A model generated the notes under the pieces. That model did not search any database, had not been told where the DNA came from, and saw nothing but the letters and a program-made list of their open reading frames with translations. From Flavobacterium sp. HSC-32F16 (lineage in GTDB: Bacteria; Bacteroidota; Bacteroidia; Flavobacteriales; Flavobacteriaceae): a DNA stretch of 64,000 nt. Within the stretch, counting starts at the first letter, position 1. The number at the start of each line of letters is the position of its first letter. The stretch covers positions 620,001 to 684,000 of the forward strand of contig NZ_JALKAC010000002.1 of the NCBI RefSeq assembly GCF_024171645.1, written 5' to 3'. Below are positions 1 through 8,306 of the stretch, in pieces. A program made the translations under genes and the position numbers.

Positions 1-2173
1 AAATCAAACCAACAGATTTGAAATAGTTCTCGGCCATGAAATCATAATTGTAGGAGTAGGTTGCATCAAGATCCGGATTTCCGGCTGTAATTTCTTTATC
101 AGCAGCAATATTGTTTACGTAAGGTGCTAATGCATAATAGTTTGGTCTTGCTAGTGCTGTTGTAGCAGCAGCTCTTAAAACTAAATCTTTGGTAGCGTTA
201 TATTGAAAAGAGATGCTTGGCAATAAATTCGTATAAGAGTTTGTAGTGTTGATTTGGCTTTCTAATTCTTCTTCATCCAAAACTCTGTTTCCTGTATAAT
301 CGATGTGAGTGTTCTCCATACGGAAACCTAAAACCATCGAAAGTTTATCGTTAAAATCCTGATCCCATCTTACATAAGCAGCGGTAATTCTTTCTTTGGC
401 ATTATAGTTTACAGCTAAATATTCTGCAGGATCTGTTTCTTTTTCAAATAAGGAAGCATTATTTAAATCTAAACCGCCTAAATAAGAAGCAGAAGCGAAA
501 GATCCCGGAATGTATTTACCTCCCGGATTAAAGTTTTTTCCATCATAATAACTATTTGGAACTTCAGATAATAATTCCATTCCGTCATTGATTGGTGAGT
601 AAGAATAAAACATATTGTTTCTTTCTTTTTCCTTCAAACGAAGTCTTAAACCAGTTCTAAGTCTTCCTTTTTCTCCTGCAATTACAGAAAAAGGGAAACG
701 AATATTTACTTTTGCTCCAAACTCACTTTCACTTGTTTCATCTGTGTTTTCTGTAACCGAGTCAAATTCGAATTCATCTGTCGATTCTCCGGCAGTTGTC
801 ATTAAAGGAAATCTTGGATTAGATGAATCCTGAAACATCTCCAAACCTTTCTGGCGGTATTCGATATAACGTTCGCCTGGACGATATTCTCTTGCTTTTG
901 CGTAGTTAGCAGACCAGTCTAAATCTAAAGTAGAATTGATTAAATGCTCTCCGCGAAGTGAGTAATTCTGAACTCTTTGATCTTCTAATCTTCTGTTTTT
1001 GTTTCTGCTGTTATCTAAACCACCTTTTGTCTGACGTTTTACACGACCTTCAAAACCAGTGATTTCTTCACCATTGTAAATTGGCTCGATATCATCATAA
1101 GTAGTTCTGAAACGGTTTTCTCTATCGTCTCTCCAGTTGTAAATTGCATTGGCAAAAATGGTATTGTTTTCGTTAAATTTGTAATCTAAAGCTACAGATC
1201 CGCTGCGGCGAATACGCTGTACATCATATTTTCTAATTTCTGATGCCTGTAAATAGTCATTTCCGAATTCATCCTTAACCCATTCGTTTTCGATATTATC
1301 AGATCCGTAATCTACATTATTATATGAACCGCTGAAAACAGCTCCTAATTTGTTGTCAAAAAAACGATTACCATAAACAAAACCGGCAGTATAACTTGCA
1401 TGTTCGCGTATTGGTAAATAACCTCCCGCAAGGGTTGCTGAGATTCTTTCTCCGTTTGGAGTTGCTCTCGTAACTAAATTTACAGAACCTCCAATGGCAT
1501 CAGCATCCATATCTGAAGTTAAGGTTTTGTTTACTTCAATAGTCGAAATCATATCAGATGGAATTAAGTCCATTTGTACGTTTCTGTTGTCACCTTCGGC
1601 AGATGGGATACGGTCTCCATTTAAAGTAACAGAGTTCAAAGACGGAGCTAAACCTCTAATAATAATATTACGAGCTTCACCCTGATCATTTTGCATTGTG
1701 ATACCCGGAACACGTTTTAAAGCGTCGCCCACGTTAGCATCAGGAAAACGCCCCATTTGATCAGAAGAGATTACGTTTCCTATGTTTTTATTGTTTTTTT
1801 GCTGATTCAGTGCTTTGGCCTGACCTTTTAAGATATCACCAACTACAACTTCATTTAATTCAGTTCCAGAAGTTTTAAGGGCAAAATCTAGTACATTATT
1901 TTTACCTTGTTCAACTGTAATTTCATGAGTAATGGCAGTATATCCAATATATTTTACTTCAACCTTATAAGATCCGGCATTAATGTTCAGTAATTCGAAA
2001 CGGCCGTTGTAGTCAGAAACTGTGTATTTGTTTTCTCCAACAATCTGGACCATAGCTCCGGGAAGAGGAAGTTTATCATCTGCATCCAGCACTTTTCCCG
2101 AAATTATGGCCTTTTGCGCATAACCCGAAACTGCTAAAAATAGGAAAGTTAATAATAAATAGAATTTTTTCAT
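1..2173 (-). CDS. TonB-dependent outer-membrane receptor (partial, 3' end outside window)
   Basis: The first about 724 codons are visible; the gene runs off the left edge. The start is the ATG at 2171-2173, followed by a signal peptide (MKKFYLLLTFLFLAVSGYAQ). Residues about 23-105 form a carboxypeptidase-regulatory-like domain, the N-terminal extension common in Bacteroidota receptors. The plug domain follows, with the stretches MGRFPDANVGDALKRVPGI and DADAIGGSVNLVTR, which resemble the Caulobacter/Xanthomonas TonB-receptor subfamily rather than SusC. The visible beta-barrel part is rich in aromatic and polar strands. The product should sit in the outer membrane and import a ligand with TonB/ExbBD energy. 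The substrate cannot be read from the sequence, and no SusD partner is visible on this side. Confidence 0.93.
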   Translation of the reverse strand, partial: MKKFYLLLTFLFLAVSGYAQKAIISGKVLDADDKLPLPGAMVQIVGENKYTVSDYNGRFELLNINAGSYKVEVKYIGYTAITHEITVEQGKNNVLDFALKTSGTELNEVVVGDILKGQAKALNQQKNNKNIGNVISSDQMGRFPDANVGDALKRVPGITMQNDQGEARNIIIRGLAPSLNSVTLNGDRIPSAEGDNRNVQMDLIPSDMISTIEVNKTLTSDMDADAIGGSVNLVTRATPNGERISATLAGGYLPIREHASYTAGFVYGNRFFDNKLGAVFSGSYNNVDYGSDNIENEWVKDEFGNDYLQASEIRKYDVQRIRRSGSVALDYKFNENNTIFANAIYNWRDDRENRFRTTYDDIEPIYNGEEITGFEGRVKRQTKGGLDNSRNKNRRLEDQRVQNYSLRGEHLINSTLDLDWSANYAKAREYRPGERYIEYRQKGLEMFQDSSNPRFPLMTTAGESTDEFEFDSVTENTDETSESEFGAKVNIRFPFSVIAGEKGRLRTGLRLRLKEKERNNMFYSYSPINDGMELLSEVPNSYYDGKNFNPGGKYIPGSFASASYLGGLDLNNASLFEKETDPAEYLAVNYNAKERITAAYVRWDQDFNDKLSMVLGFRMENTHIDYTGNRVLDEEELESQINTTNSYTNLLPSISFQYNATKDLVLRAAATTALARPNYYALAPYVNNIAADKEITAGNPDLDATYSYNYDFMAENYFKSVGLI

Positions 2174-2198
2174 TGTGTTGTTTAGTTTGATTTGATTG

Positions 2199-2206
2199 CG
2201 AAACTA
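2199..2206 (-). promoter_or_regulatory. Putative -7 box of the TonB receptor gene
   Basis: On the minus strand the sequence reads TAGTTTCG, one base from the Bacteroidota TAnnTTTG consensus, 25 bp upstream of the ATG. No clear -33 TTG was found, so this is a moderate call. Confidence 0.45.
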
Positions 2207-2368
2207 GGGTCTTTGTATTACTAAAACCCTTAAAAAAAATTAACATAGTGTTATGATTAGTCAGTTATTGCAGATTTTTATTAATGATTAACTAACATTA
2301 TCTCTCCAAACATTTGATTCACAATTAAAAACAAATTAATATTTTGACTGTAATTAAAAATTTGGCGT

Positions 2369-2376
2369 TAAATTTG
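2369..2376 (+). promoter_or_regulatory. Putative promoter of the DUF4407 gene
   Basis: TAAATTTG matches TAnnTTTG exactly. A TTG at 2344-2346 lies 22 bp upstream, within the 17-23 bp spacing known for Flavobacterium promoters. It sits 31 bp ahead of the start codon. Confidence 0.55.
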
Positions 2377-2407
2377 CCGTATCAATCACAATCAAAAATC
2401 ATCAATC

Positions 2408-3508
2408 ATGTTAAAACAATTTTTTATCCTATGTTCGGGTGCAGACAAAGATCTCCTCGAAAATTGCTCTCAAGGCGAGCAGACCAAATATGTTGGTATT
2501 GGAGCCACCGTATTCTTTACAGCTGTAATGGCTTTCCTTGCCAGTGCTTATGCACTTTTTACCGTTTTCGATTCCATTTATCCGGCTTTAATTTTTGGAT
2601 TTGTATGGAGTTTATTGATTTTTAATTTAGACCGATTTATCGTTTCTACCATTAAAAAAAGAGATCGCTTTATGGATGAATTCCTGCAGGCGACGCCACG
2701 TATTATATTGGCCATTATTATTGCGATTGTAATTTCAAAACCTTTGGAAATTAAAATTTTCGAAAAAGAAATTAATACTGTTTTACTGAAAGAGAAAAAC
2801 GAAATGGAATTGGCTAATAAAAAACAAATTGGGACCTATTTCAAATCGGATTTAGATAAAAATAAAGCAGAGATTGCAGCTTTAAAAACAGATATTCTAA
2901 CGAAAGAAAAAGAAGTAAATGCCTTGTATTCAAATTATATTACAGAAGCTGAAGGAACGACAGGAACCAAAAGGCTTGGAAAAGGTCCTGTTTATAAAGA
3001 AAAACGAGAAAAACACGATGCCGCTTTAAAAGAATTTGCAGCCTTAAAGACAGCCAACGAAGTTAAAATTGCCGAAAAAGAAAAAGCGGGCGTACAGCTT
3101 CAAGCTGATTTAGACAAAAAAGTTTCGCAGACGCAGCCAATCATAGAAGGTTTTGACGGATTAATGGCGCGTATCAATGCGCTGAATAAACTGCCGTGGC
3201 TTCCATCATTCTTTATTATGCTGTTGTTTCTGGCAATCGAAACATCCCCAATTATTGCTAAATTACTAGCTCCAAAAGGCGAATTTGATTTCAAGCAGGA
3301 AGAAGCCGAAACGGCAATGAAAGCTACTTTGGAACAAAATAAATACAAGCGTGAATTATTGGTAAAAACCAGTGCCGAAATGCACGATAAAGTTTATGCT
3401 GATATTGCGGGAGATAAAGGTTTATTTGATCTGCAAAAGAAAAATGCCAAAGAATTACTCGAACTGCAGTCGCATAAATTTGTAGAAAAACAGAAGGCTA
3501 CGCTTTAG
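2408..3508 (+). CDS. DUF4407 domain membrane protein
   Basis: 366 residues. Residues about 30-75 hold two close transmembrane segments, a third lies near 95-112, and a fourth near 270-290 (LPSFFIMLLFLAIETSPII). Between the third and fourth is a long lysine- and glutamate-rich region (about 120-245) that should form a coiled coil. This layout, together with the N-terminal FILCSGADKDLLENC stretch, fits the DUF4407 family. The biochemical role of the family is not established. The gene appears to be monocistronic: it has its own promoter and is followed by a strong hairpin terminator shared with the convergent gene. The start codon is the ATG at 2408; an overlapping 93-codon frame starting at 2344 is a shadow. 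Confidence 0.85.
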   Translation: MLKQFFILCSGADKDLLENCSQGEQTKYVGIGATVFFTAVMAFLASAYALFTVFDSIYPALIFGFVWSLLIFNLDRFIVSTIKKRDRFMDEFLQATPRIILAIIIAIVISKPLEIKIFEKEINTVLLKEKNEMELANKKQIGTYFKSDLDKNKAEIAALKTDILTKEKEVNALYSNYITEAEGTTGTKRLGKGPVYKEKREKHDAALKEFAALKTANEVKIAEKEKAGVQLQADLDKKVSQTQPIIEGFDGLMARINALNKLPWLPSFFIMLLFLAIETSPIIAKLLAPKGEFDFKQEEAETAMKATLEQNKYKRELLVKTSAEMHDKVYADIAGDKGLFDLQKKNAKELLELQSHKFVEKQKATL

Positions 3509-3642
3509 TCCAAAGTTATAAGTCCAAAGTTTGAAATCAACTAGATTGTGAAAAAAATAAAGCCAGAATAGAAATATACTATTCTGGCTTTTTATTTTAT
3601 TTAGGAGGAGCTTTACGACTTTCGACTTTCCAACTTTAAGAC
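3509..3642. repeat. AAGTCCAAAGTT-type short repeats flanking the terminator
   Basis: At 3509-3535 the phrase AGTCCAAAGTT occurs twice in slightly different forms. At 3610-3642 related phrases appear in reverse complement (GACTTTCGACTTTCCAACTTT). The two blocks face each other across the terminator hairpin and fill the space between the convergent genes. This is typical dispersed intergenic repeat material of flavobacteria. Confidence 0.5.
3561..3589. terminator. Bidirectional rho-independent terminator
   Basis: A perfect 11-bp stem (AGCCAGAATAG / CTATTCTGGCT) with a 7-nt loop is followed by TTTTTATTTT on the plus strand and preceded by AAAAAAATAA, which becomes a U-run on the minus strand. 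It can serve both the DUF4407 gene and the convergent PH-domain gene. Confidence 0.9.
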
Positions 3643-4350
3643 TTACATATAACTCAATATCTCTTTTTTATAAGCATCATATTCTCCCTGCATAATTAAT
3701 CCATTATCAAGAAGTTTTTTGTAGTTCTGTAATTTGTCAAAAAGTTCTTCTTTTGATAGTTCGCTTAATTTGCGATCTCCGGTTGAAGGCTGCTGTACCG
3801 GCTGACTTGGTTCAAAAGTTTCGGTGTATACCGGAGCTGCTGGCAAAATTTCAGCAAAACTTGTTACTTCTTCTGTTTCAACCTCTTCAATTTCTTCTTC
3901 TTCTTCATATTCTGGTTCAACAACTTCCTGAATTGGCGTTGCTGCAACAACAGGATTCCTTAATAAATCCAATTGTTCTTTAGCATACGTATAGATTTTT
4001 CTCGCCTGAATTTTTGGGATATAATCAATAGAAACGGCTAAATCTGTTTTAGTGCCAAATGAAAATTCAGAACCTAAAATGTTTTCTTTTACAAAAGTAC
4101 TTGCAATATCATCCCAGGTATAATCTATAAAATCCATAGAAAGACCTAGATTTTTAGGTTTACAAATAATGATACGCTTGTTTGTTAACACAATACTGTC
4201 AGGAAAAACAGTAATTGCAGGTTTTTTTTGCACTGCTATGTAACCAACTTCTTCGCCTTTCATTAATAAATCTGTAAGTTTCGAAGTGACTTTTTCAATC
4301 GCTTTTGGATCTTGTTCTTCGTTCAAAAATTTTTTAAATTGTTCTTTCAT
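3643..4350 (-). CDS. PH-domain protein with SHOCT-like C-terminus
   Basis: 235 residues, no signal peptide. Residues about 35-130 resemble bacterial PH domains (ITVFPDSIVLTNKRIIICKP, then DYTWDDIASTFV). An acidic, proline-containing linker (about 140-190, with runs of Glu) follows. The last about 40 residues (KLSELSKEELFDKLQNYKKL, then a Gly-containing turn and a second helix) resemble the SHOCT oligomerisation motif. Proteins with this combination are common in Bacteroidota and their role is unknown; a scaffold or membrane-surface role is only a guess. The promoter box lies at 4423-4430 and the gene seems to be single. Confidence 0.75.
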   Translation of the reverse strand: MKEQFKKFLNEEQDPKAIEKVTSKLTDLLMKGEEVGYIAVQKKPAITVFPDSIVLTNKRIIICKPKNLGLSMDFIDYTWDDIASTFVKENILGSEFSFGTKTDLAVSIDYIPKIQARKIYTYAKEQLDLLRNPVVAATPIQEVVEPEYEEEEEIEEVETEEVTSFAEILPAAPVYTETFEPSQPVQQPSTGDRKLSELSKEELFDKLQNYKKLLDNGLIMQGEYDAYKKEILSYM

Positions 4351-4382
4351 GGTTGTATAAGTTGCTAAGTTATCTAGTAACT

Positions 4383-4403
4383 ATCCCGATACTTCGGGGC
4401 TGA
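4383..4403. repeat. CCCGATACTTCGGGG mini-palindrome
   Basis: Short inverted repeat (CCCGA/TCGGG arms) in the 5' leader of the PH-domain gene. The same phrase is a common dispersed repeat in flavobacterial intergenic DNA. It could form a hairpin in the leader mRNA. Confidence 0.4.
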
Positions 4404-4422
4404 GTTTTTTTTTCTTACCGTG

Positions 4423-4430
4423 CAAATGTA
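4423..4430 (-). promoter_or_regulatory. Putative -7 box of the PH-domain gene
   Basis: The minus strand reads TACATTTG, an exact TAnnTTTG match, 73 bp upstream of the start codon at 4350 and just past the end of the MmcQ gene. Confidence 0.5.
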
Positions 4431-4434
4431 ATGC

Positions 4435-4806
4435 CTAATTTTCTAATTCGATAATTTCATTCTGAATTTTCTTTGTCAAACTTTTGAAAACTAATTCATA
4501 AGAATGATCTATCAATTCTTTGACAAATTTATCAGGAAGATTTCCGTTTAAAGCGATCGTATTCCAATGCACTTTACTCATGTGAAATCCGGGTTTTATT
4601 TCGTCATATTCAGCTCTGAGCTCTTGTGCGCGCTCTGGATCACATTTTAAATTGACAGACTGCTCGTTCTTTTCCCATTGCGATAAGGAAGATAAAGCAA
4701 ACATTTTACCGCCCACTTTAAAAACCAAAGTATCTTCATCAAAAGGAAAATGTTCGCTGACTCCCTTTTTAGAAAGACAATATTCGTAAAACATTTCTAA
4801 ATTCAT
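4435..4806 (-). CDS. MmcQ/YjbR family protein
   Basis: 123 residues. The protein matches the small MmcQ/YjbR fold: an N-terminal helix and YCLSKKGVSEHFPFDEDTLV, then a strand with VGGKMFALSSL, then KCDPERAQELRAEYDEIKPG and the MSKVHWNTIAL strand. Family members resemble the DNA-binding fold of CyaY-like proteins, but no clear biochemical role is established. It is the last gene of a three-gene minus-strand set: its ATG lies 6 bp after the DUF4260 stop. Confidence 0.85.
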   Translation of the reverse strand: MNLEMFYEYCLSKKGVSEHFPFDEDTLVFKVGGKMFALSSLSQWEKNEQSVNLKCDPERAQELRAEYDEIKPGFHMSKVHWNTIALNGNLPDKFVKELIDHSYELVFKSLTKKIQNEIIELEN

Positions 4807-4812
4807 AACTGT

Positions 4813-5163
4813 TTATTTACCAATTTCACCTAAATGCGTGTATTTAAAACCTTTTTCATATTTCAATCCGTAACCAAAAATACGATCCATTGCCGAATGT
4901 GAAAATAAAATAATTCCGGCTAACTGAATACTTTCAATACTTAAATAACATCCTAAAGCATAAATTAAAAGTGCAATTCCTTTATGATGAAAGATATTGT
5001 ATAAAAATGCACCTGCTTTATTCCCAAAAGCATATCCAATCATAGATAAATCCGGAGCTAAAATTAAAGCCAGAAACCACCACCAATCATAATTTAAACG
5101 GTTAAAAAGAAATATTCCAAGAATAAATAAAGCCGTCTCTTCGAGTTTAATAATTATATTCAT
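4813..5163 (-). CDS. DUF4260 membrane protein
   Basis: 116 residues with about three hydrophobic segments and conserved-looking stretches LIYDWWWF-like near 25-35, APDLSMIGY and FHSAMDR-like (FSHSAMDRIFGYGLKY). These features fit DUF4260 integral membrane proteins, whose function is not known. The start codon overlaps the upstream GNAT stop as ATGA, so translational coupling is likely. Confidence 0.8.
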   Translation of the reverse strand: MNIIIKLEETALFILGIFLFNRLNYDWWWFLALILAPDLSMIGYAFGNKAGAFLYNIFHHKGIALLIYALGCYLSIESIQLAGIILFSHSAMDRIFGYGLKYEKGFKYTHLGEIGK

Positions 5164-5561
5164 ACTACTATTTTTTCCATCATTTTTTCAGGATGGTTCA
5201 ATTTTGTAAATCCGAATTTTTCGTATAAAAAATGAGCATCAGTTGTAGCCAATCGCCAAATTTTGACATTTTGAAGCTGTGGTTCATTCATCATCGTTTC
5301 AATTAAAATTGATGAATATCCTTTTCCACGGTGTTCTTCGGTTATAAAAACATCCATTAAGTAAGCAAAAACCACATAATCGGTAATGACGCGTGCAAAA
5401 CCAATTTGTTTGTCATTTAAATAAATTCCAAAACAAACTGATGCATCAATCGTGGTCTGTACTTCTTCAATTGTTCGTCCAGCAGCCCAATAAATATCTT
5501 TTAAAAAGTTTTGTATAAACGGAACGTCGAGTTTGGTTTTATCTGTTGATACACTAATCAT
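5160..5561 (-). CDS. GNAT family N-acetyltransferase
   Basis: 133 residues. The acetyl-CoA binding motif A is visible as VFITEEHRGKGYSSILIETM at about residues 73-92, with the R-G-K-G-Y pyrophosphate loop, and the C-terminal FLYEKFGFTKL is motif B. The enzyme should transfer acetyl from acetyl-CoA to an amine of an unknown substrate. First gene of the GNAT, DUF4260, MmcQ set; the upstream region is occupied by a composite repeat (5573-5749). Confidence 0.88.
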   Translation of the reverse strand: MISVSTDKTKLDVPFIQNFLKDIYWAAGRTIEEVQTTIDASVCFGIYLNDKQIGFARVITDYVVFAYLMDVFITEEHRGKGYSSILIETMMNEPQLQNVKIWRLATTDAHFLYEKFGFTKLNHPEKMMEKIVV

Positions 5562-5572
5562 ATTGTTTTGTT

Positions 5573-5749
5573 TTTTGCCACGACCCGAGCGATAGCGAAC
5601 AGGCGAAGCAATTTCACGAATTTTCGCTAATTTCTTTTTTATTTTGCCACAGATTATAAAGATTTACACAGATTTAATCATTTCTAATCCTTTAATCTGT
5701 GGCAAAAAGCAAGATTAATTCGTGAAAATTCGTGCAATTAGTGGCAAAC
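5573..5749. repeat. Nested composite inverted repeat (ACGAATT outside, CACAGATT inside)
   Basis: The outer arms are TTTTGCCAC at 5573-5581 and GTGGCAAAC at 5741-5749, with ACGAATT-type phrases next to them. The inner arms are GCCACAGATTA (5646-5656) and TAATCTGTGGC (5693-5703). A further phrase, CCCGAGCGATAGCGAACAGG, is inserted inside the left outer arm. The whole space between the cyclase and GNAT genes is made of this element. Confidence 0.8.
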
Positions 5750-5751
5750 TT

Positions 5752-6519
5752 TTAAATTTTATATAATATTGGTTTTGATGGACTTGCATCGTTTTCAAAC
5801 GAAGTGATTTGAAGATTTAGTATATAATTTCCATCTTCAATTTCGTCAGGAACATAAATCATTTCGGTAATTGTCGCATTTAATCTGGCATCAGAATTTA
5901 GATTATGTGTGTCTTTTACATTCCAAAACGCTTTGTGTGCCAATAATTTGCCTTCGTCATGTTCTTTATCAACACTTGGCAGATCAATCAATAAATGCTG
6001 AATTTCGCTTTCGCGGATGAAAATCGCAGCTTCTTCAGACAAATACGGCGGATTGGTATTCGAATATTTTCTTGATTTTTTTTCTTTTTGGTTTGGTATT
6101 GTCCTAATAATTAAAGCCTCGTTTGTCACGCTGAGCGAAGTCGAAGCGCTCAACGACTTTTGAACTTGCCCTTTCGTAATCACAAAATCATCACCAATTT
6201 TCTCAGGTTCAATTGTAATCAATTTAGCAAAAAAGAAAAACTGCTTTAAAGATTGATTAATGCTGTAAAAATCATTTGTAATATGCCCCAAACATTCCGT
6301 GTGCGTTCCATGCCCATGCGGATTGAAAAAGATATTGTTGAAATTAGTAGACGATTTCCCTTCCGAAACTTTCCCAATCCAGTCGCCAAAAACTACGGGT
6401 TCAATAACCGGTTTTTCGATATACCAGGCAATTGGGTTTTCATCTGTGTTTGTTAATGGAATAGAGATATCAATAGGTTTTGATAAGTCGATTTCAAAGT
6501 CGTTGATTTTGGCTAACAC
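5752..6519 (-). CDS. Cyclase-family (kynurenine formamidase-like) metal hydrolase
   Basis: 255 residues, probably cytoplasmic. Residues 68-80 read HGHGTHTECLGHI, the metal-binding signature of the cyclase/formamidase family (HxGTHxD-like; here Glu replaces the usual Asp). A late HKAFWN stretch supplies the second half of the site. The start is a GTG at 6517-6519; no in-frame ATG lies between it and the upstream stop. Residues about 124-133 (SASTSLSVTN) are encoded by a dispersed repeat (6125-6151), so the loop there is probably a recent in-frame insertion. It follows hemW on the same strand, 78 bp away, and the substrate is unknown. Confidence 0.8.
   Translation of the reverse strand: MLAKINDFEIDLSKPIDISIPLTNTDENPIAWYIEKPVIEPVVFGDWIGKVSEGKSSTNFNNIFFNPHGHGTHTECLGHITNDFYSINQSLKQFFFFAKLITIEPEKIGDDFVITKGQVQKSLSASTSLSVTNEALIIRTIPNQKEKKSRKYSNTNPPYLSEEAAIFIRESEIQHLLIDLPSVDKEHDEGKLLAHKAFWNVKDTHNLNSDARLNATITEMIYVPDEIEDGNYILNLQITSFENDASPSKPILYKI
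6125..6151. repeat. GAGCGAAGTCGAAG-family repeat inside the cyclase gene
   Basis: The phrase GTCACGCTGAGCGAAGTCGA, continuing AGCGCTC, belongs to a palindromic repeat family (GTCAC...GAGCGAAGTCGA) that is usually intergenic in Bacteroidota. Here it is in frame in the coding strand and encodes SASTSLSVTN. Confidence 0.7.
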
Positions 6520-6533
6520 AAGTTTAGGTTTTA

Positions 6534-6597
6534 TGCCGCAAAGACGCTAAGTCACAAAGTTTAATTAATTTGCGCCTTTGTGCCTTCGTGGCTAATT
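6534..6597. repeat. GCAAAGACGC / CTTTGTG inverted repeat
   Basis: GCCGCAAAGACGC and CACAAAG on the left face CTTTGTG and GTGGC on the right. It fills the space between the hemW stop and the cyclase start, so it lies in their shared mRNA if they are cotranscribed. Confidence 0.6.
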
Positions 6598-7752
6598 TTA
6601 GTTTTCCAAATTTAAATAAAACAGATCACTTGCAATTCCATCTGTTAAAAATTTTCCTTTTGGAGTTGGTTTTAGAATATTATTTTCGATTGAAAGCAAA
6701 TCGTCATTCAGGAATTTCTGAGATTGTTTTTTCAGATAATTCAAGTATTCCAAACCAAATTCATTTTCTATTCTTTCTAACGAAACACCCCAAATCGTTC
6801 GTAAACCCGTCATAATATATTCGTTATAACGATCTGAAGTAGTCAGCATTTCCGTTTCAATTGGAAGTTCATTGTTCTGAATTGATTTTAAATACAAGGA
6901 ATTATTCGCAATATTCCAGCCTCTTTTTATGCCGTCATAACTGTGAGCCGAAGGCCCGATTCCGATATATTTTTTTCCCAGCCAATAAGCCGAATTGTTT
7001 TTGGAGAAATAATTCTCTTTCCCAAAATTCGATAATTCATAATGGATAAAGCCATTTTTCTGCAGCGTTTCTACCAAAATTATAAAATGATTGGAAGCCG
7101 CTTCGTCTTGAGGTTCAGCAATTTTTCCGGTTTGAATTAATTTGCTTAAAGCAGTTTTCGGTTCGACCGTTAAAGCGTAACTCGAAATATGCGGAATACC
7201 AAAACTCAAAGCCGTTTCGATATTCTGTTTCCACATTTCGTCGCTCATTCCCGGAATTCCGTAAATTAAATCAAGTGAGATATTATCAAAGTACTTGGTC
7301 GCTTCTTCTAAGCATTTTTTGGCTTCTGCCGAATTATGAGCGCGATTCATCATTTTCAAATCTTCTTCATAAAAAGACTGAATCCCAATGCTTAATCTAT
7401 TTATTGGACTTTTAGATAATTCCAAAATTCGTTCCGCAGATAAATCATCCGGATTTGCTTCCAATGTAATTTCAGGATTTGCTGCAACTCTATAGTTTTT
7501 ATAAACTTCTGAAATTAAAAAGTTGATTTCTTCATTTGATAATACAGAAGGAGTTCCACCTCCAAAATAAATGGTTTCTACAATTTCATTGTCACTTCGA
7601 GCGGAGTCGAGAAGTTCATTTTTACGCATGGAAATTTCTTTAGCCAAAGCCAAAACCATTTCGTCTTTCTTTTTCATCGAAGTCGAAAAATGAAAGTCGC
7701 AATAATGACAAGCCTGCTTGCAGAATGGTATATGAATGTAGATGCCGCTCAT
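6598..7752 (-). CDS. hemW: Radical SAM heme chaperone HemW
   Basis: 384 residues, the usual length. The radical-SAM cysteines are C11, C15 and C18 in IPFCKQACHYCDF, and the SAM-binding GGGTPS is at 64-69. The later NRLSIGIQSF, LIYGIPGMS and GIGPSAHSY stretches and the C-terminal HemN-like domain are typical of the HemW branch formerly annotated as oxygen-independent coproporphyrinogen oxidase. HemW hands heme to client proteins. Residues about 47-55 (LLDSARSDN) are encoded by a dispersed repeat (7591-7615) just before the GGGTPS strand. The ATG start at 7752 is well supported by homology of the first residues. Confidence 0.93.
   Translation of the reverse strand: MSGIYIHIPFCKQACHYCDFHFSTSMKKKDEMVLALAKEISMRKNELLDSARSDNEIVETIYFGGGTPSVLSNEEINFLISEVYKNYRVAANPEITLEANPDDLSAERILELSKSPINRLSIGIQSFYEEDLKMMNRAHNSAEAKKCLEEATKYFDNISLDLIYGIPGMSDEMWKQNIETALSFGIPHISSYALTVEPKTALSKLIQTGKIAEPQDEAASNHFIILVETLQKNGFIHYELSNFGKENYFSKNNSAYWLGKKYIGIGPSAHSYDGIKRGWNIANNSLYLKSIQNNELPIETEMLTTSDRYNEYIMTGLRTIWGVSLERIENEFGLEYLNYLKKQSQKFLNDDLLSIENNILKPTPKGKFLTDGIASDLFYLNLEN
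7591..7615. repeat. GAGCGGAGTCGAGAAG-family repeat inside hemW
   Basis: The stretch starting GTCACTTCGAGCGGAGTCGA belongs to the same general family as the repeat inside the cyclase gene. It is in frame on the coding strand and contributes about 9 residues to HemW. Confidence 0.7.
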
Positions 7753-7829
7753 TTTTTAGTGTTCAGTGTTCAGGTTTTTAGTGTTCAGACTTTAGTATTC
7801 AGTGTTGAGTTTTTAGTGTTCAGACTGGT
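7753..7829. repeat. TTTTTAGTGTTCAG short-repeat cluster (left of the four-helix gene)
   Basis: Four imperfect copies of TTTAGTGTTCAG occur in 75 bp. One 14-bp unit, TTTTTAGTGTTCAG at 7810-7823, recurs as its reverse complement at 8311-8324 on the other side of the gene. Confidence 0.7.
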
Positions 7830-7871
7830 ATTAATTTTTAAATTATTGAACATTAAAAAACGGATCACTGA

Positions 7872-8243
7872 TTACTCTTTTCTAACTCCAAACTTCTCTG
7901 GGTTTAAAAGCATATAGTTTAATAATTTACCTATTTCAATACTTTCGGATAAAAGCTCATTATAGGATTCGTTTGAAATATAATTACAAGCAAAAGCAAA
8001 TTCCAGCCAAGCTTGTGTTTCAGAATTTTCACCATCAGAATCGGTTAGTTTACTATAGAAATGTTTTGGATAAATACGTTTTCTGTAAGCTTCAGCAATA
8101 GTAACAGTAACACTTCTGGATGAGCGTCTAATTTGATCGGTTAATGAATAGGTTTCTTCTTTAGGGAACTGTTTTGTAATATTAAATATCTTCATTGCTA
8201 AAGAAAAAGACTTTTTGTAAGCTAATAAATCTTGAAATCTCAT
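7872..8243 (-). CDS. Four-helix-bundle protein (23S rRNA intervening-sequence type)
   Basis: 123 residues, mostly helical. RFQDLLAYKKSFSLAMKIF, the FPKEETYSLTDQIRRSS stretch and the C-terminal GKLLNYML match the four-helix-bundle family first found as ORFs in 23S rRNA intervening sequences. Structures of the family are pentameric barrels of four-helix units. The same fold includes Avd of diversity-generating retroelements, but no reverse transcriptase is present here. The gene sits alone between hemW and ruvC, flanked by inverted short repeats, which suggests insertion as a unit. Its role in the cell is unknown. Confidence 0.85.
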   Translation of the reverse strand: MRFQDLLAYKKSFSLAMKIFNITKQFPKEETYSLTDQIRRSSRSVTVTIAEAYRKRIYPKHFYSKLTDSDGENSETQAWLEFAFACNYISNESYNELLSESIEIGKLLNYMLLNPEKFGVRKE

Positions 8244-8306
8244 TATGTTTTTTATTCGTAACGAAAATTATGTAAGAAAATTACAAGAAAAAATATTTTG
8301 TGTTTA

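Noticed and set aside
7690..7917. Plus-strand frame with repeated FSVQVFSVQ-like residues
   Set aside because: It is the translation of the TTTTTAGTGTTCAG repeat cluster and overlaps hemW and the four-helix gene on the other strand.
7872..8243. Diversity-generating retroelement suggested by the Avd-like fold
   Set aside because: No reverse transcriptase, template repeat or variable repeat is near; the protein fits the ordinary 23S-IVS family.
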